Source: an uncultured Oscillibacter sp.
Lineage (GTDB): Bacteria; Bacillota_A; Clostridia; Oscillospirales; Oscillospiraceae
Assembly (NCBI GenBank): GCA_902462475.1
Contig: CABQCB010000036.1
Location: 1 to 11,522 of the forward strand
Reading direction: 5' to 3'
DNA: 11,522 nucleotides
A program made the translations under genes and the position numbers. The notes under the pieces were generated by a model, which had not been told where the DNA came from, searched no databases, and saw only the letters and a list, made by a program, of their open reading frames with translations. Below, in pieces: positions 1-6,837 of the stretch; positions within the stretch are counted from its first letter, which is position 1; the number at the start of each line of letters is the position of its first letter.

Positions 1-1697
1 ATGGCGCCCATGGCGATGCCGATATCCGCCCGGCTGAGGACGGGGGCGTCGTTGATGCCGTCGCCCACGAAGGCCAGCTTGCCGCCTCCGGCCCGGCGGC
101 CCAGCAGCTCCTCCACCTTAGCCACCTTGTCGCCGGGCAGGAGCCCCGCGTGGTATTCGTCCACGCCCAGCTGCTCCGCCGCGGCACGGGCGGCGGCCTC
201 GGCGTCACCGGTGAGCATGACCACCCGCTTCACCCCGGCGGCCTTGAGCTGGGCGATGGCGCCGGCGGCCTCTTCCTTGGGAAGGTCGGAGATGACGATG
301 GACCCGGCGTACACGCCTTCCACCGCCGCGTACACCACGGTGCCCGGGGCTTCCGCCTCCCGGGGCACCGGGATGCCTGCCTCCTCCAAAAGACGGCGGC
401 TGCCCAGCAGCACGGTGCGGCCGTCCACCCGGGCCTCCAGGCCCAATCCCGCCTTTTCCCGGCAGTCGGAAAGGCGCGCCGGGTCAGCCGGCTTGCCCCA
501 GGCCTGCCGCAGGGAGGCCGCGATGGGGTGGCTGGAGTCCTGCTCGCCCAGGGCGGCCGTCTCCAGCAGGGTCTCTTTCGTAAAGCCCGGCGCCGGGCGC
601 ACGTCCGTGACGGTAAAGACGCCCCGGGTGAGGGTGCCGGTCTTGTCGAAGACCACCGTCTCCGTCCGGGCCAGGGACTCCAAGTAGTTGCCGCCCTTGA
701 CCAGGATGCCCTGGCGGCTGGCGCCGCCGATGCCGCCGAAAAAGCTCAACGGCACGGAGATGACCAGCGCGCAGGGGCAGGAGACCACCAGGAAGATGAG
801 CGCCCGGTGGAGCCAGTCCGTCCAGGCGGTGCCGGCGAGGAACGCGGGCAGGGATTCCGGGCCCAGCAGAGAGAGCGCCAGGGTGGGCAGCAGGAACAGC
901 GCCGCCGCGAAGCCCACCACACAGGGGGTATAGTACCGGGCGAATCGGGTGATGAAGGCCTCGCTGGCGGCCTTTTTCTCACTGGCCTCCTCCACCAGCT
1001 CCAGAATGCGGGACACGGTGGACTCGCTGCAGGGCTTGGTGACCTGCAGACGCAGCGTGCCGCTCTGGTTGACGCAGCCGCTGATGACCTCATCCCCGGG
1101 CCCCACCTGGCGGGGCACGGACTCGCCGGTGAGGGCGGCGGTATCCAGGGCGGAGGAGCCCGTGAGCACCACACCGTCCAGAGCCACCCGCTGCCCGGGC
1201 CGCACCACGATCACGTCCCCCACGGCCACGTCCTCCGGGTCCTGCTCGGTGACGGTGCCGTCGGCACCTTCCACCAGGGCCGTGTCGGGCCGGATGTCCA
1301 TCAGGGCGGCGATGGACTGGCGGGAGCGGGTGACGGCATAGTCCTGAAACAGCTCGCCCACCTGGTAAAAGAGCATGACGCCCACGGCCTCGGCATACTC
1401 GCCGGTGAAAAAGGCGCCCACGGTGGCCAGGGCCATGAGGAAATTCTCATCAAACACCTGTCCCCGGCAGATGCCTCCCACGGCCCGGCTCAGTACGTCA
1501 TAGCCGATGACGGCATAGGGGATCAGGTACGCCGGCCACAAAAGGAGCGGCCAGCCCGCCGCTGTTTCCGGTCCGGTCAGGAGCGGCAGCGGACGGGAAA
1601 GGTACACCGCAGGCAGCAGCCGGATCCCCACCAGCAGCACCGCCGCGGCGAGGATGCGCCACAGGGCGCGGCGCTGGGAACGGGTGAGCTTGTGCAT
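1..1697 (-). CDS. Cd/Zn/Pb-type heavy-metal P1B ATPase, C-terminus cut by window edge
   Basis: Membrane pump that couples ATP hydrolysis to export of soft divalent metals. The 565 residues present show the P-type ATPase signatures in order: an N-terminal membrane region (about 13-34 and 48-115, with FDENFLMALATVGAF near 82 and FYQVGELFQ near 110), the actuator TGES (190-193), the membrane metal-site CPC (307-309), the phosphorylated Asp351 in DKTGTLT, the SHP of the nucleotide domain (389-391), MLTGD (494-498) and GDGIND (545-550). CPC and the CadA/ZntA-like N-terminus favour Zn/Cd/Pb over Cu, but the selectivity residues of the last helix lie outside the window. There is no N-terminal HMA domain; one is encoded separately 24 bases upstream. 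ATG at 1697 follows GGAGG by 8 bases. Last gene of the metal operon as seen here; the final roughly 50-70 residues are missing. Substrate assignment is inferred; the family is certain. Confidence 0.95.
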   Translation of the reverse strand, partial: MHKLTRSQRRALWRILAAAVLLVGIRLLPAVYLSRPLPLLTGPETAAGWPLLLWPAYLIPYAVIGYDVLSRAVGGICRGQVFDENFLMALATVGAFFTGEYAEAVGVMLFYQVGELFQDYAVTRSRQSIAALMDIRPDTALVEGADGTVTEQDPEDVAVGDVIVVRPGQRVALDGVVLTGSSALDTAALTGESVPRQVGPGDEVISGCVNQSGTLRLQVTKPCSESTVSRILELVEEASEKKAASEAFITRFARYYTPCVVGFAAALFLLPTLALSLLGPESLPAFLAGTAWTDWLHRALIFLVVSCPCALVISVPLSFFGGIGGASRQGILVKGGNYLESLARTETVVFDKTGTLTRGVFTVTDVRPAPGFTKETLLETAALGEQDSSHPIAASLRQAWGKPADPARLSDCREKAGLGLEARVDGRTVLLGSRRLLEEAGIPVPREAEAPGTVVYAAVEGVYAGSIVISDLPKEEAAGAIAQLKAAGVKRVVMLTGDAEAAARAAAEQLGVDEYHAGLLPGDKVAKVEELLGRRAGGGKLAFVGDGINDAPVLSRADIGIAMGA

Positions 1698-1721
1698 GGA
1701 AAAGACCTCCTTTAAGATGCT

Positions 1722-1940
1722 TCAGCGCACCACACGGCAGTCCGGGTCCACCTTGCAGCAGGCCTGGGCCGCCTGCTCCACGATGGCGTCGAAGCGGTCG
1801 TCGTCGGCCTCGATGGTGAGCTTCTGGGTCATGAAGCTGACGGTGGCGGCGTGGACGCCGTCGATCTTGCGGATGGCGGCCTCCATCTTCGCCGCGCAGT
1901 TGGCACAGTCCAGGTTCTCCATGGCAAAACGCTTCTTCAT
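1722..1940 (-). CDS. Free-standing HMA heavy-metal-binding protein (72 aa)
   Basis: Small cytosolic metal-binding protein that probably binds metal or hands it to the ATPase encoded just downstream. It is essentially one heavy-metal-associated (HMA) domain. The metal motif DCANCAAK at residues 11-18 supplies Cys12 and Cys15, followed by the family's GVHAATVSF-like strand (29-37). The sequence CANC after an acidic residue resembles the N-terminal domains of CadA/ZntA pumps more than copper chaperones. The C-terminal tail carries three further cysteines (61, 62 and 68), which could add a soft-metal site. ATG at 1940 has a GAGGAGG ribosome-binding site. It lies 39 bases after the regulator gene and 24 bases before the ATPase, so the three are one operon. 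In most CadA/ZntA proteins this domain is fused to the pump; here it is separate. Confidence 0.93.
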   Translation of the reverse strand: MKKRFAMENLDCANCAAKMEAAIRKIDGVHAATVSFMTQKLTIEADDDRFDAIVEQAAQACCKVDPDCRVVR

Positions 1941-1979
1941 TGAAAATTCCTCCTCAAAATAGAATGGATTGTGGAAAAC

Positions 1980-2342
1980 TTACTCGCTGATGTGCTCCAG
2001 GCCCTGGTCCAGAATGGTTTTGACATGCTGGTCGGCCAGGGAGTAGAACACGGTCTTGCCGTCCCGGCGGGCCTTCACCAGCCGGGCGTTTTTCAGTGCC
2101 CGCAGCTGGTGGGAGATGGCGGACTGGGTCATGCCCAGCAGCGCCGCCAGGTCGCACACGCACATCTCCGACTCCTCCAGCACGTACAAGATCCGCACCC
2201 GGGTGGAATCGGCAAAGATGCGGAACAGCTCCGTCAGGTCGTAGAGGGTGTCCTCCCCCGGCATGGTGCCGCGCACCTTTTCCACGATGTCCTCGTGGGC
2301 GTGGATAAAGTCACAGCACTCCACATTGTAGCGGTCCTCCAT
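1980..2342 (-). CDS. ArsR/SmtB-family metal-sensing repressor (120 aa)
   Basis: Winged-helix dimeric repressor of the metal operon, expected to leave DNA when it binds Zn, Cd or Pb. The recognition helix is around 71-84 (MTQSAISHQLRALK). Asp104, His106, His117 and Glu120 fall in the D-x-H-(10)-H-x2-E pattern of the alpha-5 zinc site of SmtB. Cys61 and Cys63 (EMCVCDLA), with Cys9, Cys10 and nearby His14/His16 at the N-terminus, could form an alpha-3N site as in CadC. I chose ATG at 2342 because AAAGGAGG lies 6 bases upstream; the longer reading from 2375 would lack a good ribosome site and would put its start inside the operator. First gene of the operon with the HMA protein and ATPase, and probably autoregulated by the operator at 2357-2378. 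Metal identity is inferred. Confidence 0.95.
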   Translation of the reverse strand: MEDRYNVECCDFIHAHEDIVEKVRGTMPGEDTLYDLTELFRIFADSTRVRILYVLEESEMCVCDLAALLGMTQSAISHQLRALKNARLVKARRDGKTVFYSLADQHVKTILDQGLEHISE

Positions 2343-2356
2343 GTGCGGCCTCCTTT

Positions 2357-2378
2357 CATATGAATGATTGTTCATATG
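2357..2378. promoter_or_regulatory. Palindromic operator for the ArsR/SmtB repressor
   Basis: A perfect 8-bp inverted repeat, CATATGAA (2357-2364) and TTCATATG (2371-2378), is separated by 6 bases. On the minus strand its core reads TGAACAATCATTCA, which resembles the TGAA...TTCA imperfect palindromes bound by SmtB/CzrA/CadC proteins. It sits just downstream of the -10 element and spans the expected transcription start, so a bound repressor would block initiation. The assignment to the adjacent regulator is inference from position and family. Confidence 0.85.
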
Positions 2379-2381
2379 TTC

Positions 2382-2409
2382 AGTATAGCAAGAGAAATCC
2401 GTTTGTCAA
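2382..2409 (-). promoter_or_regulatory. Sigma-A promoter of the metal-resistance operon
   Basis: On the minus strand a perfect -35 TTGACA (2409-2404) is followed after 16 bases by TATACT (2387-2382), five of six matches to the -10 consensus. Transcription would start near 2375, inside the operator, and run through the repressor, HMA and ATPase genes. Confidence 0.85.
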
Positions 2410-2447
2410 CCCCCTTCGGAAAAAAAGTGGAAAGAAGCGGACAAATG

Positions 2448-2456
2448 TGGTACACT
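2448..2456 (+). promoter_or_regulatory. Possible extended -10 promoter for the thioesterase gene
   Basis: TGG followed by TACACT (2451-2456) fits an extended -10 element 32 bases before the thioesterase start. No convincing -35 lies 17 bases upstream, so this is a weak call. The 146-bp gap it shares with the divergent metal operon has no better plus-strand candidate. Confidence 0.35.
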
Positions 2457-2488
2457 AACCGGGAAAAGAATGAAAAAAGGAGCAAAGT

Positions 2489-2917
2489 ATGAACGAATTG
2501 GAACAGGAGATCGCCCGCCGGGAGGAAAAGAACGGCTTCATGCACCATAACCACATTGAGATGGAGCTGGTGGAAAAGGACCACGCGGTGTTCCGGCTGA
2601 CCATCCGGCCCGAGAGCAAGAACCCCTACGGCATGGTCCACGGCGGCGCCATCTACACCCTGGCGGACAACGCCACCGGCGTGGCCGCCCACACGGACGG
2701 GCGCTATTATGTGACCCAGACCAGCGCGCTGCACTTTTTGAGAAACCAGTCCGAGGGCACGGTGCGGGCCTCGGCCACGGTGCGGCACCGGGGCAAGTCC
2801 ACGGTGCTCACGGCGGTGGACATCACCGGCGAGGGCGGCAAGCTCATCGCCACCGGCGAGTTCACCTTCTTCTGCGTGGACAAGGCGCTGATGGATTCCA
2901 AGGTGGCCCAAAAGTAA
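2489..2917 (+). CDS. PaaI-family hotdog-fold thioesterase (142 aa)
   Basis: Probable cytosolic acyl-CoA thioesterase. The length is normal for a single hotdog domain. The family motif N-x2-G-x-V-HGG-x6-L-x-D-x2-x-G is plain: Asn45, Gly48, His51-Gly52-Gly53, and Asp60 at the start of the central helix, the usual catalytic acidic residue. The region 74-130 supplies the later strands of the fold (YVTQTSALHFLRN, then ASATVRHRGKSTVLTAVDI). ATG at 2489 follows AAGGAG by 6 bases. It is a single-gene unit: divergent from the metal operon, convergent with the regulator at 2976, and closed by the hairpin at 2923-2948. The substrate cannot be told from sequence; homologues include phenylacetyl-CoA-pathway PaaI and general housekeeping thioesterases. 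The family call is firm, the role open. Confidence 0.93.
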   Translation: MNELEQEIARREEKNGFMHHNHIEMELVEKDHAVFRLTIRPESKNPYGMVHGGAIYTLADNATGVAAHTDGRYYVTQTSALHFLRNQSEGTVRASATVRHRGKSTVLTAVDITGEGGKLIATGEFTFFCVDKALMDSKVAQK

Positions 2918-2922
2918 AAAAG

Positions 2923-2948
2923 AAGCGCCCGGCGGAAGCCGGGCGCTT
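2923..2948. terminator. Bidirectional intrinsic terminator
   Basis: An 11-bp perfect stem, AAGCGCCCGGC with GCCGGGCGCTT, closes a GGAA loop. The plus strand continues TTTCGTTT after the thioesterase stop; the minus strand continues with a run of six T after one C, serving the converging regulator gene whose stop is 28 bases away. Both readings fit a rho-independent terminator. Confidence 0.88.
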
Positions 2949-2975
2949 TCGTTTGTGGTAAAAGCAGTGTGCTTT

Positions 2976-4322
2976 TTATTCTCCCCGGAAAAAGGGGTTT
3001 TCCATCTCGTCCCACCGCAGGCTCTCCGGCAGGGCGATCTTCATGACGCGGGCGGGCCGGCCCTTGCCGGTGGAGTGCTTGCCCACCACGGTGACGCAGC
3101 CGGCCTCCTCCAGCCGGGAGATGATCCGGTTGACGCTGCGCTCGGTGATGCCCATGCCCCGGGCCAGCTGGTCGGAGGTGAGGGTGTCCCCATGGGACCG
3201 CAGGCACTGGCGGATCTTGTCCAGCGTCTCCATGCTCACCTGGATCTTCCGGGCGAAGAATTCGGCGGCCTGCTCCTGGGGCGGTGCGTCGGTGTCCAGC
3301 GGCGTGAGGGATTGATCCTCTCCCTCCGCCAGGAAGGAGGTGCCCGAGTGCTCCTTCACCGCGTGGTTGAGGGCCATGGTGGCCCGGGACTTGGCCACCA
3401 GCATGGCGCTGCCGATGCCGATGCCCATCCACACCCGAAACTCCGGCGACCGCTGGCCGAAGCGCAGCAGCTTCCAGTGCTCCTTGCTTTTCAAAAAGGC
3501 GTTCATGAGCATGCTGCGGGTGGTGAGGATGAAGAAGTGATCCAGCCCGTCGCCGAACACGGCCGCCTCCATCCGCTGGGCGGCGGCGTAGACCTGTTCG
3601 CGGAATTCGTTCTGGTACTGCATCTTCTCCCATTCCCGGATGAACAGGTCCTGCTCGCTGTCGAAGGTGTAGTCGAAGCGGATGGCGATGACCGCCAGCT
3701 TGCCCTGGTTTTCCCGGGCGGACAGGTCCAGGATCTGCAGGTGGTACACCTGCTCCTGGACGATCTCCTCTGCCGGATAGATCCGCACGCAGGGGATGCC
3801 CTCGGCCACCAGGGGCTCCATGATGTGCTCCATGCTGGTAAAGCAGGCGCTCACCTCCCCCCGGAGATAGCACCCCCGGTGGAACTCCTGAAGCTTTTTC
3901 TCATAGCCCGGCTCTTCAAAGTCGCAGGGGGCCCGGAGGATCTCCGTGCCGTGGATGCCCGCCCGCTCCAGCACCTGGCGCATGAGCTCCGGCTCGTAGC
4001 GGTCCACGCTGATGGCCTTGAGGTCGCTGCCGTGGACGGCCATGGCCTCCAGCAGGGCCTGGAGGGCGGCCGTGCGGCTGTGGGGCAGATAGCTCCAGGG
4101 AATGGTGGGCGAGACCCGCTTGCGGGCATAGGCGAAGTTGGTGGGGCCGGTGAAGAGGATGGCGTCCACCTCCCGCTGGGCCTGGAAGGCGGCGGCCATC
4201 TCCCCCGCCTGCTCGTAAAATTCCGAGCAGTGGTAGACAAACTGCACGTCCGGCAGATCCCGCTGGGCTACATTTTTAATAATGTTGACCGTGATCGCCG
4301 GGCCAATCACGCCAATTTTCAT
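2976..4322 (-). CDS. One-component regulator: PrpR_N-like sensor, cyclase-like domain, winged HTH
   Basis: Uncharacterised DNA-binding regulator of 448 residues. Three parts can be seen. Residues 1-200 look like a two-lobed ligand-binding module: an early IGVIGPAIT strand, FTGPTNFAYARKR near 57, then SACFTSMEHIMEPLVAEGIPCVRIYP near 158-183. The pattern recalls the PrpR N-terminal receptor, but similarity is faint. Residues 206-335 resemble a degenerate GGDEF/nucleotide-cyclase fold: LAVIAIRFDYTF (209-220), FGDGLDHFFIL (256-266) and VWMGIGIGSAMLVAKSRAT (297-315). Residues 363-430 are a winged helix with recognition helix GITERSVNRIISRLEEAG (391-408) and a GKGRPARVMKI wing. ATG at 4322 has AAGGGAG 10 bases upstream. 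It is divergent from the peptidase/permease operon and probably controls it and itself. Domain names are pattern inference; a DNA-binding role is fairly secure. Confidence 0.8.
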   Translation of the reverse strand: MKIGVIGPAITVNIIKNVAQRDLPDVQFVYHCSEFYEQAGEMAAAFQAQREVDAILFTGPTNFAYARKRVSPTIPWSYLPHSRTAALQALLEAMAVHGSDLKAISVDRYEPELMRQVLERAGIHGTEILRAPCDFEEPGYEKKLQEFHRGCYLRGEVSACFTSMEHIMEPLVAEGIPCVRIYPAEEIVQEQVYHLQILDLSARENQGKLAVIAIRFDYTFDSEQDLFIREWEKMQYQNEFREQVYAAAQRMEAAVFGDGLDHFFILTTRSMLMNAFLKSKEHWKLLRFGQRSPEFRVWMGIGIGSAMLVAKSRATMALNHAVKEHSGTSFLAEGEDQSLTPLDTDAPPQEQAAEFFARKIQVSMETLDKIRQCLRSHGDTLTSDQLARGMGITERSVNRIISRLEEAGCVTVVGKHSTGKGRPARVMKIALPESLRWDEMENPFFRGE

Positions 4323-4345
4323 CGGAATAATTCTCCCTTTCGACG

Positions 4346-4396
4346 ATTAAAGACACAAAAACCAATTTTGGACATTATTTTACGCCTATTAAAGAC
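4346..4396. repeat. Two direct repeats of ATTAAAGAC, 42 bp apart (candidate operator)
   Basis: ATTAAAGAC occurs at 4346-4354 and at 4388-4396, start to start 42 bp, which is four helical turns. The second copy lies inside the spacer of the regulator's promoter; the first lies downstream of its start site. This is the arrangement expected for cooperative binding on one face of the DNA, most simply by the divergent regulator. Binding is inferred. Confidence 0.55.
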
Positions 4397-4405
4397 GTTA
4401 GTCAA
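4377..4405 (-). promoter_or_regulatory. Sigma-A promoter of the one-component regulator gene
   Basis: Minus-strand TTGACT (4405-4400) and TAAAAT (4382-4377) are separated by exactly 17 bases, each one mismatch from consensus. The start would fall near 4370, giving a leader of about 48 bases. One ATTAAAGAC repeat lies between the two elements, which suggests repression. I found no equally good plus-strand promoter for the peptidase operon in this gap, which would suit a gene set that needs an activator. Confidence 0.75.
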
Positions 4406-4461
4406 GTGCTACTTTAAACAAATAAACTACCATTGCAAAAGATCCATTGGGAGGGAGAACG

Positions 4462-5589
4462 ATGAAAAATGAAGCCATGTACCGGGAGCTTCTGGACCTG
4501 CTGACCACAGATTCCGCTTCCGGAAAGGAGTCCGCTATTGCGGACAAGCTGGAGGTCAAGCTCCGTGAGCTGGGCTGCACGGTCACCCGGGACAACGCCG
4601 GCGAGACCTTCGGCGGTGAGTGCGGCAATCTGATCGGCATTCTGGAAGGTGAGCTGGACGGGTCTGTGATGCTCAGTTCCCACATGGACCGTGTGCCCAA
4701 CGGCTACGGCATCCAGCCTGTGGAAAAGGACGGCGTCCTCTATTCCGACGGCACCACCATTCTGGCGGCGGACGATATCTCCGGCGTGTGCGCCATTTTG
4801 GAGGGCGTGCGCCAGGCCAAGGCCTCCGGCAAGCCCCTGCCCCGCATCGAGATCATCTTCTCCGTGGGCGAGGAGACGGGCCTCTTCGGTGCCAAGGCCA
4901 TCGACGTTTCCACCCTGAAATCCCGCATCGGCTATATCTTTGACTCCCCCGGCGGCATCGGCCGGTTCGTCAACGGCGCGCCGGGCATGTACCACCTGAA
5001 CGTGACCCTCACGGGCCGCCCCGCCCACGCGGGCAACGAGCCGGAAAAGGGCATCGACGCGGGCAACGCCATGTGCGACATGCTGGCCACGCTGAAGCAG
5101 GGCCGTCTGGACCCCCAGTCCACCGCCAACTTCCCCATCCTCTCCACCGGCTCCACCTCCCGCAACGTGGTGTGCGACTTGGCCTCCTTCAAGGGCGAGG
5201 CCCGCAGCCGGGACCTGCAGAAGCTGGAGGAGTATGTTGCCTACTTTGAAGACCACTGCAACGCCGTGGCAAAAAAGCACAATGTGGGCATCCAGCTGGA
5301 GAAGATCCAGAACTTCCTGCCCTTCCTGATCCCCGAGGACGACCAGGTGCTCCAGGTGGCCAAGGCCGCCTGCGAGAAGCTGGACCTGCCCTTCCGGGTG
5401 GAGGTTGGCGGCGGCGGAATGGACGCCAACATCTACAATGCCCAGGGTATGGCCACCGTGGGCGTGGCCACCGGCTACACCAAGAACCATACCAAGGCCG
5501 AGCAGCTGGTGCTGGAGGACTTCTTCCGCTCCGGCGAGCTGTGCCAGACCCTCATCGAGACGTTCGCGGAAAGCTGCGCGTCGAAATAA
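4462..5589 (+). CDS. M20-family PepT-like metallopeptidase (375 aa)
   Basis: Cytosolic two-zinc hydrolase of the M20 family, closest in look to the PepT-like/YqjE branch, which removes N-terminal residues from small peptides or cleaves related amide bonds. Expected metal ligands are His74 and Asp76 (SSHMDRV), Asp104 (AADDISG), Glu138 next to catalytic base Glu137 (VGEETGLFG), Asp161 (FDSPGG) and His343 (YTKNHTKAE). The dimerisation domain occupies about 170-285, with the usual GRPAHAGNEPEKGIDA (188-203). Length matches the subfamily. I chose ATG at 4462, 6 bases after GGGAGGGAG, over an in-frame start at 4447 that lies upstream of that site. First gene of an operon with two transporters; next gene 31 bases on. 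Its substrate is unknown, and adjacent permeases suggest an imported compound. It could instead act on an N-acyl or N-carbamoyl amino acid. Confidence 0.92.
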   Translation: MKNEAMYRELLDLLTTDSASGKESAIADKLEVKLRELGCTVTRDNAGETFGGECGNLIGILEGELDGSVMLSSHMDRVPNGYGIQPVEKDGVLYSDGTTILAADDISGVCAILEGVRQAKASGKPLPRIEIIFSVGEETGLFGAKAIDVSTLKSRIGYIFDSPGGIGRFVNGAPGMYHLNVTLTGRPAHAGNEPEKGIDAGNAMCDMLATLKQGRLDPQSTANFPILSTGSTSRNVVCDLASFKGEARSRDLQKLEEYVAYFEDHCNAVAKKHNVGIQLEKIQNFLPFLIPEDDQVLQVAKAACEKLDLPFRVEVGGGGMDANIYNAQGMATVGVATGYTKNHTKAEQLVLEDFFRSGELCQTLIETFAESCASK

Positions 5590-5620
5590 ATGTGTGTGTA
5601 AAACCTAAGGAGGCAAGAAA

Positions 5621-6820
5621 ATGGAAATGACAACCTATCAGGCAGTATTTGCCGTACTGCTCATCTTCTTCGTGGGCGACCTGGTGGGCGCCCTGACCAA
5701 GGCGAAGATCTCTTCGATGTTCGTCATCATGATGGGCTTTTTGGTCCTGTTCATGACCGGCGTCTACCCCGCCAACATCATGGAAGTGTCCGGCTTTGCC
5801 GGTGTGGCCAGCCTGGGCCAGTACTTCCTGCTCTTTAACATGGGCACGTCCGTGGACATCGCCACGCTGAAAAAGGAGTGGCGGACCGTGCTGTGCGCCG
5901 TGGTGGGCATGGCGGCCGCCATCCTGGGCTGCGCCGTGGTGATCCCCATTGTGGGCAAGGACTTCGCCCTGGCTGCCGCTCCCGTGGTCAACGGCGGCAT
6001 CGTGGCCACCACCACCATGGTGGATGCGTGCAACAGCCTGGGCCTGGATACCGCTGCGGCTCTGGCCACCTTCATCTATGCCGTGCAGAAGTTCGTGGGC
6101 ACCCTGCCCGCCTCCAACTGCGGCCTGGGCGTGGCCAACGCCCTGGTGGCCGACCTGCGGGCCAAGCACGCCGCCGACCCCACTTACAGCTGGTATGCCG
6201 AGCAGGCTGCCTCTGTGGGCGGTGAGAAGAAGACCTACTTCTGGGAGAACAAGAAGAAGTACTACACCACCTTCATCTGCCTGGCCATCGCCGCCGCGTT
6301 CATGTGGCTGGCCCAGATCCTGGGCGAGCTGTGCCAGGGCTGGGTGAACATGTCCATCTGGTGCATGGTGTTCGGCATCATCGCCCGCAACACCGGCCTG
6401 GTGCCCTCCAACCTGCTGCGTGACTATGCCAAGGCCAACGGCTTCTTCTCTTTCCTGTCCCTGTGCACCATCATCCCCTCCCTGGCCAAGGTGGACCTTA
6501 GCATGCTGCCCACCATCGGCTTTGCCACCGTGGTCATCTTCGTGGCCGTGCTGGTGTTCACCTTCATCGTGTTCTACCTGACCCCCGCCTGGAAGATCGT
6601 GGGCAGCAAGAACCTGTCCATCGGCATTGCCATGTGCCAGATGATCGGCTATCCCGGCACCGAGCTGATCGCCACCGAGATCACCAACGCCGTGGCCCAG
6701 ACGCCCGAGGAGCGCGACGCTGTGTCCGCCAAGATCCAGACGGCCTACGTCATCTCCGGCTTCACCTCCGTCACCATCCTCTCCGTGTTCATCGCCAGCG
6801 TGCTGGCCAAGATGCTGTAA
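5621..6820 (+). CDS. Uncharacterised GltS-like secondary permease (399 aa)
   Basis: Polytopic inner-membrane protein, probably an ion-coupled carboxylate or amino-acid permease; I recognise the type but not a named family. Hydrophobic segments lie roughly at 7-25, 31-48, 61-77, 89-112, 118-136, 146-160, 215-236, 242-258, 273-290, 297-321, 332-345 and 374-397, with a polar loop at 175-213. Two glycine/threonine-rich stretches occupy matching places in the two halves: NGGIVATTTMVDACNSLGL (124-142) and GYPGTELIATEITNAVA (343-359). This suggests the inverted-repeat build of GltS, 2HCT and KdgT-like carriers. ATG at 5621 follows AAGGAGG by 7 bases. It lies between the peptidase and the AEC gene in one operon, so it most simply imports the peptidase substrate. 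Transport role fairly sure; substrate and family uncertain. Confidence 0.78.
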   Translation: MEMTTYQAVFAVLLIFFVGDLVGALTKAKISSMFVIMMGFLVLFMTGVYPANIMEVSGFAGVASLGQYFLLFNMGTSVDIATLKKEWRTVLCAVVGMAAAILGCAVVIPIVGKDFALAAAPVVNGGIVATTTMVDACNSLGLDTAAALATFIYAVQKFVGTLPASNCGLGVANALVADLRAKHAADPTYSWYAEQAASVGGEKKTYFWENKKKYYTTFICLAIAAAFMWLAQILGELCQGWVNMSIWCMVFGIIARNTGLVPSNLLRDYAKANGFFSFLSLCTIIPSLAKVDLSMLPTIGFATVVIFVAVLVFTFIVFYLTPAWKIVGSKNLSIGIAMCQMIGYPGTELIATEITNAVAQTPEERDAVSAKIQTAYVISGFTSVTILSVFIASVLAKML

Positions 6821-6837
6821 GAGCCTGAGAAAGACCT

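Noticed and set aside
150..1715. Long plus-strand open frame of 521 codons opposite the ATPase gene
   Set aside because: It is the antisense shadow of a P-type ATPase reading frame with every catalytic motif; its Gly/His/Gln-rich product resembles no protein and arises from GC-rich codon bias.
2707..3873. Minus-strand 388-codon frame across the thioesterase and regulator genes
   Set aside because: It overlaps the well-supported regulator in another frame and passes through the terminator hairpin; the product has no recognisable domain.
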